Below are positions 1 through 8,391 of a stretch of DNA of 22,246 nucleotides, piece after piece (the stretch's first letter is position 1; each line of letters begins with the position of its first letter). The translations under genes were made by a program, and so were the position numbers. Below the pieces are notes generated by a model that saw only the letters and a list, made by a program, of their open reading frames with translations, was not told where the DNA came from and did not search any database. Source of the stretch: Saccoglossus kowalevskii (lineage: Eukaryota > Hemichordata > Enteropneusta > Harrimaniidae); contig NW_003132850.1 in NCBI RefSeq assembly GCF_000003605.2, forward strand, positions 322,200 through 344,445, in the 5' to 3' direction.

Positions 1-525
1 TCAGCAGTACTTGGTTTGACCGAAATTTGAGACGCGGCGGGACGCGGTGTATCATGTACGGCGACCGGCACAGCGACCTCAGTTCCAACATCTGACCTGG
101 ATACCTTTGGTATAACCAAAGTTTTGTGACAGTATGACTGACAAGTTTTGTTGTTGTTCTCGGGTAAGTTTGATGGTGTAAGATCGGATTTTCGCATCGT
201 TTTTGTGACACGTACATGATATGCCTTGTCTCAACTCCGGCCGAAAGACTTTGCACGCCGTCGCTCTAATACAGTGGTTGGTGAACACTCGTCACAAATC
301 TGTAGCTTTCGAAATTATCTTCATGATCTCCTGTAATTTATTTACCCATAGTGGAGAATTACAATACCATATATCGTCGTCGAATCCTGCGTTGCCCCGT
401 GTTTTTTGAAACAGATGGCAATTACCCGGGTGCACTGCAATTTTGTCAGCTGCCGCTACCGGACACCGGTTGTTATTGGTGGCATACATTTTTGCCTGTG
501 ACTCATAGTTTTTTGCATTTTTATG
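1..525 (-). pseudogene. Crypton/DUF3504-type tyrosine recombinase, C-terminal remnant
   Basis: Read on the minus strand in one frame from 525 down to 82. The only interruption is a TGA at 292-294. Recognisable family pieces in order are ESQAKMYAT, NRCPVA, HPGNCHLFQK, DDDIWYCNSPL, VNKLQEIMKIISKA, then after the stop VFTNHCIRATA, CHKNDAKIRSY and LSVILSQNFG. This order matches the catalytic half of the Crypton-derived DUF3504 recombinases (the family behind the KCTD1-related domain). The HxxR box is H at 274-276 and R at 265-267. A second His is at 205-207 and the likely Tyr nucleophile is at 178-180. Odd points: Cys stands where the family has Gly before the second His, part of the loop between CPVA and HPG appears deleted, and a further TGA lies at 79-81. 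Below 110 another frame stays open to position 1 (residues such as VGTEVAVPVAVHDTPRPAAS), suggesting a frameshift into a linker that continues outside the window. Upstream of 528 stops accumulate. The family call is from remembered motifs. Confidence 0.72.
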
Positions 526-528
526 TCA

Positions 529-1489
529 TTAAATCCCTCAATTATATCTTGTACTTAAAGATCATGTTTTCTTTGTTGGAAGTTCGCAATCCATCTCAAA
601 GTAACAACACTGAGAACATAGCGTTCTGGCGTTCGTGTAGGCACCTCAGACGGTGGTTTAGGTTTGTGTGGCGAACGACAATCACCCAACGACCGACGCT
701 CACAACTTGGATCCCACCATTAACAAAAAGCAATATTATAGTTATATAACTTTTCAAATGTTTTTAATTCAGTATTTTTTTCAATATTCTTCCAAAATTC
801 AACCACTATATTTCCCTAAAAATCAAATAATACCGGTTTTATGTATTTCCGTATTAAACCTGTAGTCAATTCATGTTCCAGGGCCACTTGGTTTAGCCGT
901 GCATTATCAGCCAATATACCATGGATTGCATATGCAAATTTTGTGTTTGGACCAATCAAATCAATGGATTAACACCATCAATATACTGGTATAATATAAT
1001 GTCTGATATATCATTGAAGTATGAACTTAATCAGTCCCAGCATGTGTGAGATACAACCAGACACATACGGACACAAAGATGCACAAAGGTCAATCCATAA
1101 TTTCTAATTTTTTTATTTCATCAGAACAGGGAGTAAAAGGGATTTGTTAGATAAGGGCATACAATTGGTTGAGTGAATAGCATTGGAATGTTTACAACTC
1201 ATTCCCTGTGCACTGTGCACTCTTTTTATTGGTTGGTTGGATTTAACTGCCATTGAAATTTATAAATATTTATTAACATGAAGGGAAAGTTGTTGTGCTG
1301 AAAGTATGCAAAATATCTAATATTTATTGCTAATAATGAACAAAAATAATTTAAAATAAAGTTTCTACAAGAAGTCACAGATACATTGTTCTAGGTCCAG
1401 TTTTATCTATTTTGACCTTGAAATTGGGTGCAAAAGTTCAAGCCATGATAGTATAAATACTAATCTGATCATCTGAAATCCAATGCTAG
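529..1489. other. AT-rich non-coding stretch
   Basis: No credible exon is visible. On the minus strand about 570-722 stays open in one frame (residues such as PKPPSEVPTRTPERYVL) and could be a further decayed mobile-element piece beside the recombinase, but I cannot assign it. A 12-bp palindrome TTGCATATGCAA at 926-937 contains the octamer ATGCAAAT, and CCAAT words lie at 910-914 and 952-956. Otherwise nothing is recognised. Confidence 0.4.
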
Positions 1490-1679
1490 TACTGTAAAAT
1501 CTGTATTAGAAGCCGCATCCCTAATAGAAATTGCATCCATTTTTTTGGAACAATTGAGAACAAAAAAAAATCTAAATTTCTCATTTGTGTACTCAGATGT
1601 TCTAATAGAAACCGCATCCCCTCTGTTGCATTGTATCATTTTAATAGAAACCGCGGATTCTAATACAGATTTTACAGTA
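1490..1679. mobile_element. 190-bp MITE with TA-flanked inverted ends
   Basis: The left end TACTGTAAAATCTGTATTAG (1490-1509) is repeated inverted at the right end (1660-1679). The match is perfect for 22 bp and continues into a shared CCGC. Flanking TA dinucleotides are the likely target duplication, as for Tc1/mariner-type elements. The interior carries several direct copies of TAATAGAAACCGCATCC (near 1515, 1601 and 1641), so the element looks built from repeated subterminal units. It holds no transposase. A minus-strand open frame across it is fortuitous. The superfamily is inferred only from the TA target and TIR style. Confidence 0.75.
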
Positions 1680-2385
1680 GATAAAAGTCCCCTCAAACTA
1701 CATCTGACCACATGACTAATTCAAATAACCTCCAGGAGGTCAACCAATTGGAACACATATTCTAAATTCTAGAAAGAGACCTAAGCATTGTATTTTTTTT
1801 TATTCATAAATTTAAAAAATAAATCTAGGATATTTTTGATAAACCTTAAATGACTGTGCACAATAAGAAAACAAGATCTGCACATGGAAGAGAGATGCTG
1901 AACCACAAATCAATAAAAAAAAATAATAATAATAATAATAATAATTTCTTGATTGAAATGAGTTATGACTATCGATGCCCCTTTTTTTATTATTACATCA
2001 TCTTTTGAAGTCATCAAGAAATTAAATTTCTGGGAATAATCTTGTGTTTGTGAAAATGTATTAATTTACATTGTGAGCATATCACAACAAAGTGCAGTTC
2101 ATCTTCTATTTCATTCTGTGTAACATTCTGATCTAATCGTAGTAAGCACGATATCTGTACATGTAAACCCATACGTTCATGTATGAAAAGTAATCCCACA
2201 CGTCAACTTCCTACATAAAAATAATGCTCAACACCCCCACCCCCATATGATTCTAATTGCTCATCCCTTATAAATTATTTCTTAACATCACGCTGTAAAC
2301 ATGAACTAGTTTATCACTGATGATCATAAAATCGATACCCAAACACAGAGTTCCATGTGGAATTACAGCCGATGTTGTGATTTAC
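1680..2385. other. AT-rich stretch, probably first intron of the minus-strand gene
   Basis: If the exon at 2386-2472 is real, this DNA is its downstream intron on the minus strand. It contains A/T runs and one AAT microsatellite. I see no second exon with a matching acceptor and a protein-like frame, so the next exon probably lies left of the window or is too short to recognise. Confidence 0.35.
1922..1945. repeat. (AAT)8 microsatellite
   Basis: Eight uninterrupted AAT units follow an A-rich run. Confidence 0.9.
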
Positions 2386-2472
2386 CTGTTCATTCGCCGG
2401 TTTCAACCCTGTGTTTTCATCCATTCCCACGACTACGCACATTTCGATCACGCTGTTGTGTAGTTTTGCCAT
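2386..2472 (-). CDS. Probable first coding exon, minus strand; N-terminus resembling a DENN-domain protein
   Basis: The minus-strand ATG at 2470-2472 opens 29 codons starting MAKLHNSVIEMCVVVGMD and ending NTGLKPANEQ. They stop exactly at a good donor, CAG|GTAAATC, whose G of GT is at 2385 (phase 0). Coding-like base composition stands out against AT-rich flanks. A hydrophobic strand followed by G-x-D-x-x-T-G-L (CVVVGMDENTGL) is reminiscent of the first beta strand of the uDENN region in DENN-domain Rab exchange factors, which often begin YFVxxGLDxxTGLEP near the N-terminus. That comparison is from memory and the exon is short, so the family is tentative. Upstream lies a plausible promoter (2608-2655), which supports this as the gene's 5' end. 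The rest of the gene would lie to the left and beyond the window. It could also be an unrelated small protein's first exon. Confidence 0.5.
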
Positions 2473-2607
2473 AGTGCACGAAGAAAAAGATCACTGGCCG
2501 ATTATGTGAGAGTCTATGCTATCCGAAAACAATGCAGGCCGTCAGCTGACAGACACCCACAACAAAATAAACACCACTCCGAAGTCCATACTCAACAGCT
2601 TCAGGTT

Positions 2608-2655
2608 GCCACCATCTTTATACAAGAGGTCACGTGTCAAATAACTGGAGCCAAT
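2608..2655 (-). promoter_or_regulatory. Promoter for the minus-strand exon: CCAAT, E-box, TATA, YY1-like
   Basis: Reading 5' to 3' on the minus strand there is ATTGG (2651-2655), CACGTG (2631-2636), TATAAAG (2616-2622) and AAGATGGTGGC (2608-2618), a YY1-like word. The ATG lies about 145 bp downstream of the TATA word. The ordered set of core motifs beside an exon with a donor is better than chance, though each motif alone is weak. The transcription start is not determined. Confidence 0.45.
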
Positions 2656-2759
2656 CAGCGACAGTGCTAGACATGAGTGCTGTAGCACGCCCACTTTCAC
2701 TCGGCTTCTGACGAGTAATTTCTTAAAAATGAAATGCAACATTTCTTCTGAACGAAGGA

Positions 2760-3278
2760 AATTGAATTTGTATATTAATCTTTAAAAAATGAATAACCGA
2801 TAAATGTCTTACTCTACACAACACGTCGGGGGTAATAACAATGATTATCTTTAATTACAGATGTGAATAAAGACAAAAACAATTAAAGTGAGAATAAAAA
2901 TACAGTATACAGTAATCATATCAAAAGAGGAAAACAGTCTTTTTTATTGTTATCTGCGTGGAGTTTCACATCCGTCCTCCTACAACTTAAACTTTCGATT
3001 GTCGGGTGACACTGAATGAAACATGTAATTCGAACCGGAAATCGTGTTACGATTCGAACGCGGTGATTCGCCGAGCATGCACACGGAGTTTTCGAACGTT
3101 CATTATTATAATTATTTTTAAGTTTCCTAGAAATCATCTCTTGTACATACTGTAATAAGGATGGTTTAATTTATCTTATCAAAGGTCTTATCAAAGGGTC
3201 GGTCGGGTTGAGTTTTCTCCGAAAGACATGATTATGATTCCTCGCTTCATTCGCCATTTCCCATTAGGGGAACTGGAA
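2760..3278. other. Non-coding stretch, nothing recognised
   Basis: AT-rich with a slightly GC-richer part at 2955-3100 that holds TTCGAA-containing words (3029-3034 and 3054-3059). One resembles a tRNA B box on the minus strand (GGTTCGAATTA), but no A box or cloverleaf accompanies it. Confidence 0.3.
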
Positions 3279-3750
3279 TTATCGAGGAGTAACAGGAAAA
3301 ACTAAATTCGCACACAATGGGTGTACACTGTAAGAAGAAATGAGAATCAAAACACATTTGAGGGTTGGCAAAGAGTGTTTTCGTAAGCTGTAATCAACTG
3401 TTTCTATTTTCGTAATAACGTAATTTAAATAAATAAGAATTGTAAATTCGTAGACATGGCGAAGGTGTAAAATGTAATCAGCTATTTTATTCGTCCGTAA
3501 TTTGTACAAAAATCTTATTTTCCACATTAAATGTCGTAATTCGCACGGAATTTCCAATTTTGTTTCTTAAACACAAATTATCAAATATATTATAAAAATG
3601 TAAAATGTAATTAGGAATTTGCTTTATCTGTAAAGTGTAAAAAAAAAAACTACTTTTTACTGTAAATGAAACTTTCATTTTATTTTCTGTAAAAACGTAA
3701 AATGCTTTTCTTCTGTAACCTGTACCAGCCCCCCTCACATTTGTCATCAT
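3279..3750 (-). repeat. Decayed GATTACA/TTACG-type minisatellite
   Basis: On the minus strand the words GATTACA, TTTTACA and TTACG recur throughout. Similar blocks occur near 3381-3400 (TCGTAAGCTGTAATCAACTG on the plus strand), 3467-3485 and 3599-3617. Two overlapping minus-strand open frames echo the repeat at protein level (KIADYILHLRH and QIPNYILHFYN). This fits an old tandem array eroded by indels, not a gene. The unit length is uncertain, roughly 30-35 bp or a multiple. Confidence 0.45.
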
Positions 3751-4588
3751 GCATATGTTGACAACATGTAACAGTTTCGTTCAATGAATGAATGTCACAC
3801 GTCAATGAATGTCACACACGACCTCAATGAATGGAACAATGTAGACAGGCTCAGCCATGACAATTTTATGATTCTTTCTCAAATCTTGGTCCGATGCAAA
3901 ATTTCGCATCAACGCTGGAGATTCTACGAACTCGTTCTTCGAGGAATTATTATATAAAACAAAAGAATTTCCACGACTAGTCTAGTACTACTAGTATCAT
4001 TACTAGTTGGGAAACTCTGAAATCTAGTCTCTGATGTCAAGCAATACCCACAACTGGGAGCGCTGAATTTAGCAAAGCATGGTCAGATTATCGTGCCATT
4101 TGAAATTACAACAACGGATATAAAGTAACGTGATCTGATCTGCCAACGCCAAGAAAAAATGAACAACTACAAAACTGGCCTAACATGTAGGCGTGAGTGG
4201 CGCGCTCGCCGGCCGAACGGCATCAGACCCCACCGGGGGAAGTGAAAAACTTCATCGCTCTGTCAGGCGTGTGTTGGGTTTGGAGCACCGCGGAGAGCGA
4301 AATTTACACGATCTTGTCAGGGTACAACACAACTTGTCGAATTTACCGTATCTCATTTGAAATTGGTGTATTATCTTGTTTCTATTAACAAAGCAAATGA
4401 ACTTCAACTTAATATGAAACTGAACCAGAGATTGTCCTTGAATCCTAGCTGAATGTAACTCCGAATGTCATGGCCGAAATCCTGCCAAGAAACACCACAA
4501 TGGAAACTTTGCGGAAATCCAAGTACTTGGCTCTGAGACTTTTGTTTAACAAGTTCAAATGCTTCTTAAAAATGGGGCGGCGAGGCGA
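3751..4588. other. Non-coding stretch with a short tandem repeat and a GC-rich patch
   Basis: At 3780-3832 the word TCAATGAATG recurs three times, twice followed by TCACAC, a small tandem duplication. At 4190-4330 a GC-rich block (around GGCGCGCTCGCCGGCCGAAC) stands out from AT-rich flanks and could be a SINE-like repeat or an exon piece, but I cannot identify it. A 66-codon frame from 4470 runs into the poly-T tract and is not convincing. Confidence 0.3.
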
Positions 4589-4610
4589 TTTTTTTTTTTT
4601 TTTTTTTTTT
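4589..4610 (-). repeat. T22 tract, possible poly(A) tail of a minus-strand retroposon
   Basis: Twenty-two consecutive T residues equal a poly(A) run on the minus strand. The sequence to the right (4611-4860) would be the body of such an insert. No target duplication was found, so a plain homopolymer is equally possible. Confidence 0.35.
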
Positions 4611-4859
4611 GTTAAACGGGTTTTAACAATTCGTCAACAGAGGGCGCTATGCCGTAGCAATTTTTTTTAACCTATGGCGAAATAATCTCGGGCGAGCGTC
4701 CGGGAATTGTCACCTCCTGGCAACCATCACCGGTGAAAACAAAAGCCGATAACTCTGGAAACGGTGCGTTGAGCTAGTTGTTGTGACTTTCCTGAACAAT
4801 GTAAAAAAATACTGAACATGGCAGAATAGAGCAATAATAATGTGAACGACATGCATCGC

Positions 4860-5035
4860 CCGCTCGCAGGGTTTCGACCTTACTAGGAGGTCCGGGGCAT
4901 GCCCCTTAACAATTTAGAAATCTAGAACGTCACTTCCTGCATTTTGAGGGGCAAATTTTGCTGACACAAAGGGTTTCAGATTGATTTTTTTTTCGAGGGG
5001 CCATCGCCCCCTCTGCCCTCTGTGCCACCGCCACT
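4860..5035 (-). repeat. Interspersed repeat with GGGGCATGCCCC palindrome
   Basis: On the minus strand the block runs AGTGGCGG, a purine-rich GAGGGGGCGATGGCCCCTC segment, then GCCCCTCAAAATGCAGGAAG, then AAATTGTTAAGGGGCATGCC, ending with a GTCGAAACCCTGCGAGCGGG tail. The 12-bp palindrome GGGGCATGCCCC is at 4894-4905. I recognise this order as typical of a short non-coding repeat widespread in invertebrate genomes. That is memory, not a search. A minus-strand 82-codon frame (4930-5178) crosses the repeat and is not treated as a gene. Confidence 0.5.
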
Positions 5036-6281
5036 GTTTCATCTCTCTCTTCACGAACTACGTGAAGGCAGTAAGCTGTAACGTTATACCCTGGCAATTT
5101 AAGATGAACGTCACGAAAACTTGATGGTACTCCCTCAATCGGTAACAAACTATACAACTCCCCATTACTTGAGACCATTTTTTGCTGTTACTCGTTTTGC
5201 AGTTTATACCCCCATATTGCATTAATTACTTATTTGAATGCTAGTAATTAATCGAATACGTTAATCACAAATTTGACATCACAGATGCCCAGCAGTGTGT
5301 CGTGTTAGAAAAAAAAACACACATTGACAATACTGATTTTTTTAATAACCGATGTATTTGTACCATTCGAGTGCTATGAGGATTTCGATGATAACCGAGT
5401 TGACCGTAGAGACTTTGATAGAAACGCCACCACAGCCATTGGGCTGTTCAATCAACTGGTTCTCCATCAGCATTAGAATGTCATCCGTGCGTTTTCATAG
5501 TTTGAAAAGACTTTTATTTTTTCTTCTCTGACTCGAATCTAACTAGGTTTTCAAGGAAATCTTGACCAATGTTCAAACAATCATAAAGGATTTGGCATAC
5601 AATCAGTACTATTATATTCATAGTTACAAATTGCAGAAAATGAACGAGTTTTCGATCTCGTAACTTGCAGTGAAATATGGGTTTACAGTATTTCTCTGGA
5701 TTTAACTCGTTTACACGACATCTTTTATCGGGGGCCAACGGCTCGAGCTAGCAAAAATCGCCGTGTCAACGCCCTCGGCTTCGTTAAATCCGGGGGTTGA
5801 GCTCACATATGGGCTTCGACATGGTCCGATAGTGTAAATGCATCAGGCCGAAATCACACCCTCTATCTCCTTCTTCAAATGACGTTTCATTTGATCGTGT
5901 ATTTTTTTTATTTCTGGCTCGACAAAGATGTACGCGCCTAAACAACAATTTGGCCGGATGAAGAAATACTGCGACAGATTGACAGATCGACTAGGAATTG
6001 GAAAATGGTGTACGAAATTTCGCAACTAAATCATTGTGGCATGGCTTTTGAACAAGTGAACGGATTCTGATATAAGTTGAAGAAACTCAAAAAAAAAACT
6101 GTTGAAAGAAACTGAAGATGAGAATCAAAGAAGTGGTCGTGTCTCTTCTATGAAGAGCTGAAACAGTTACTTGGTTACAAGCACGCAATAAATCCATCAC
6201 TTAACTTTGTACTGATGAAATTTTACATCATTAATTGGCAACGTTTCCCGAATACTAAACGATGAGGATCTTATCTGGAAC
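5036..6281. other. Non-coding stretch, no firm gene
   Basis: Mostly AT-rich. On the minus strand 5843-6025 stays open and reads protein-like near its end (PEIKKIHDQMKRHLKKEIEG), but it has no ATG start, no clear splice signals and no family match. It could be a terminal exon or a decayed element. Nothing else is supported. Confidence 0.3.
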
Positions 6282-6463
6282 TTAAAGCGGAGGAGTTGTC
6301 CCCTGCGCATGCGTCAGGCGAACATAGCGTGTCACTGTTTACAAACAAGGTTCCACCTACGAGTCTTACTTACTGCGTTTTACTATGCGTTGTATCGTCG
6401 CCGAGGACAATTGCCTAGCACTCAATTTCCGCGCGTGTGCAGGTGACGACCTTTCCGCTTTAA
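6282..6463. mobile_element. TTAA-flanked MITE, copy 1
   Basis: The left end TTAAAGCGGAGGAGTTGTCC and the reverse complement of the right end, TTAAAGCGGAAAGGTCGTCA, match over about 34 bp and both continue into CCTGCRCAYGCG. TTAA at 6282-6285 and 6460-6463 is the likely target duplication, as in piggyBac-type elements. A second copy lies at 15823-15986. The ends contain a TGCGCATGCG word close to the NRF1 consensus. No coding capacity. Confidence 0.75.
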
Positions 6464-7092
6464 CCGTGACATCGTTATCATTGTTATTTAACCGTTTAAA
6501 ACAACGGGACTGTGCATGCGTCCTCACAGAATTGATGTAAACACGTTCACTCAATATTTGGATATGTAGAAAGTAGAAACTGTAATATATTACATCGTTT
6601 ACATTACATATACATATTTGGATACTTTCTGTTGGTAAGGACATTAATGACAGAAAACACAAAACTTTCCTAGAAGTGGCGCCCTCTAGCGACAATTCGC
6701 CGTGACGCCGATATAGACTCAGACTAGTCTGAGATATAGACCAGTTTCCCGGAAGTAGCTAGAGTGGGATGCAGAAATACGTCTGCTTTGTCATTGCGGA
6801 AAATACAAACATGTCAGTTTGCTGATATTCGATATACGGGAATTGTATATTTGTGACGTCGATTGGTACACCCAGAAGCACAATATCACGCATGCAAGTT
6901 TTAACCCCAAAACGAAACGCCATATCTTCGACTTCCGAGAAAATGGTCTATAACGTAGTAGGGTCAAAATCACTATAGTTTAAAGTGACAACTGTAATTA
7001 ATTGTGTCGATTTTTAGAATATAGCAAATATGTTTTATTTTCGGGCGACTGCAGATCGAAACGATAATGACATGAACGCATTCCTTCTTTTT
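6464..7092. other. Non-coding stretch with a 16-bp perfect palindrome
   Basis: CTCAGACTAGTCTGAG at 6718-6733 is a perfect palindrome between two ATATAGAC words. An ETS-like CCGGAAGT lies at 6750-6757 and a CTCF-like word (minus) at 6679-6687. No exon recognised. Confidence 0.4.
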
Positions 7093-7117
7093 GCCAATCT
7101 ACGTCACTAGAGGGCGC
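7093..7117 (+). promoter_or_regulatory. CCAAT, CRE-like and CTCF-like motifs upstream of exon 7136
   Basis: GCCAAT (7093-7098), TACGTCA (7100-7106) and CACTAGAGGGCGC (7105-7117) are packed within 45 bp of the start codon. The last is one mismatch from the 13-base core CCASYAGRKGGCR of the known CTCF consensus. No TATA box is seen. Confidence 0.35.
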
Positions 7118-7135
7118 AATTTATGATTTATCAGT

Positions 7136-7210
7136 ATGTTCAGACAACAAAGCAAGTCGGCAACCTTCAGAGGGCATATCCGGACATTTCTACGTGATTT
7201 CCTTCTCAGG
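7136..7210 (+). CDS. Probable first coding exon, plus strand; LYR/FMC1-like N-terminus
   Basis: The ATG at 7136 has A at -3 and opens 25 codons (MFRQQSKSATFRGHIRTFLR then DFLLR). They end at a strong donor, AGG|GTAAGC, with the intron starting at 7211 (phase 0). The peptide is basic and amphipathic, as in mitochondrial matrix proteins. The run T-F-R-G-x-I-R-x-x-L-R is similar to the N-terminal helix of FMC1-type LYR-family ATP synthase assembly factors (T-[FY]-R-G-[LI]-[LI]-R). The comparison is from memory over about 12 residues, and the exon ends earlier than I would expect in vertebrate FMC1. I could not find the following exon. Motifs at 7093-7117 offer a short promoter. It may be another LYR-like or unrelated protein. 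Confidence 0.42.
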
Positions 7211-7847
7211 GTAAGCACGAAATGAAACACGGTGGATTTAAACATTGTTTACAAAACGATAACCATTGACCTGAACATCGCGCAACAGCTGGCATTTTTT
7301 GAAAGAAATGCATTTGTTTGATATGATACATGGTAGATGTTGTGGGGTTTACAACTAAGATTAGATTTCCTGTCTGCCCTCATTTGATAAGTTCCTATAC
7401 TAGGTCGCCGAAAAAGTCATACATGCGCAGTTAGACAGTACGAACGTCAATCTCGGTATTGCGTAATCAGTAATCGTGCAGGCCAATGGTGTGTAATAAA
7501 AGTCGTATGATCAAAATGACAGCATAAGACAAAGCTCTGAGTACACAACTGTTTTATCGATGTAAGGAAAATATTAGTTTAAAAACTATGAATTCAAATG
7601 TTGCGTTTAAGCTCTTGTCGAAATTTGTTGAATTATATATATAGTACACTGTATACTATCAATAAACGAACTATTCGCTTACAATTTTCAGACACATATT
7701 CTATTTAATATCAATATTAAAACTTAATAAGAATAATTTTAAAATGTGTCATCTTTCTTGCGTTCAGTGGTTGGTAGATCCGTTCGCTTTCAGCTCGTAT
7801 CATCATCGTCCATAAGGCCATTCACGCCGTTCCTTCGCAGTTTATTT
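7211..7847. other. Putative intron sequence
   Basis: Follows the donor at 7211. AT-rich, with no matching acceptor plus protein-like frame that I can recognise. Confidence 0.3.
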
Positions 7848-8041
7848 TAAAATACTTGATTTTCGCTTGGAATTAATTTTCGCCGAAGGATGATTCAGTG
7901 AAATTTAAAATCCAGGAAATATACATTTTTTTCTATATTTTACATTCAACTTGTCAAAAATCAGTGAAAAATAATTCCATACAAAACACCCAAAATGTTT
8001 TTGTCAGCGAAAATTAATTCCAGCTAAAATAAAGTATTTTA
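7848..8041. mobile_element. 194-bp MITE with long inverted ends
   Basis: The left end TAAAATACTTGATTTTCGCT and the reverse complement of the right end TAAAATACTTTATTTTAGCT match for about 39 bp, both continuing into GGAATTAATTTTCGC, with one single-base indel. TA at each extremity suggests a Tc1/mariner-type target. The interior is AT-rich and non-coding. Confidence 0.75.
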
Positions 8042-8288
8042 CAGTTTTCTTGAACATTCTTGTTATCCCGGAAATTACCGAAACCACTCTTCTCCGCTTA
8101 CTCATCAAATCTCGGCCACCGAGCATGCGCAGCCATGCTTTATGTACAGTTCGGATCAATACGAGACATCTTGCGGTTATTGTTTGCAATATAATCATGT
8201 TGTGTACCAGACTAGAGACATATGGGGAATTAGAACACATACAAACATGTTTACGCAACAGGTATGAAAGTTACTTGAAAAACACATG

Positions 8289-8316
8289 TGACGTCATCGA
8301 GGGACGTCATTATATA
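8289..8316 (+). promoter_or_regulatory. Paired CRE motifs followed by a TATA word
   Basis: A perfect CRE, TGACGTCA (8289-8296), is followed 14 bp later by GACGTCAT (8303-8310) and directly by TATATA (8311-8316). This is a promoter-like arrangement for CREB/ATF factors. No convincing exon follows immediately; the nearest ATG frame is very short. Confidence 0.3.
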
Positions 8317-8391
8317 TTTATTCAAAATCCCAGTTCCACATCAGTGGCGATTACACATATGGCACAACATCCGGGAAAGTGTGACGAATAG

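Noticed and set aside
3-93. Plus-strand terminal exon (GC-rich frame ending MYGDRHSDLSSNI) and the donor-like GGTAAGT at 162-168
   Set aside because: The region is better explained on the minus strand as the continuation of the recombinase remnant.
351-749. Plus-strand 132-codon frame
   Set aside because: Its first half is antisense to the recombinase remnant and no plus-strand domain or splice signal is visible.
1469-1711. Minus-strand 80-residue ORF
   Set aside because: It spans the MITE at 1490-1679 and its repeated peptide words come from the element's direct repeats.
3029-3064. Second tRNA or SINE suggested by GGTTCGAATTA on the minus strand
   Set aside because: No A box at the right distance and no cloverleaf can be drawn.
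4470-4670. 66-residue frame MAEILPRNTTMETLRKSK...
   Set aside because: It has a reasonable start context but runs into the T22 tract as poly-Phe and has no recognisable family.
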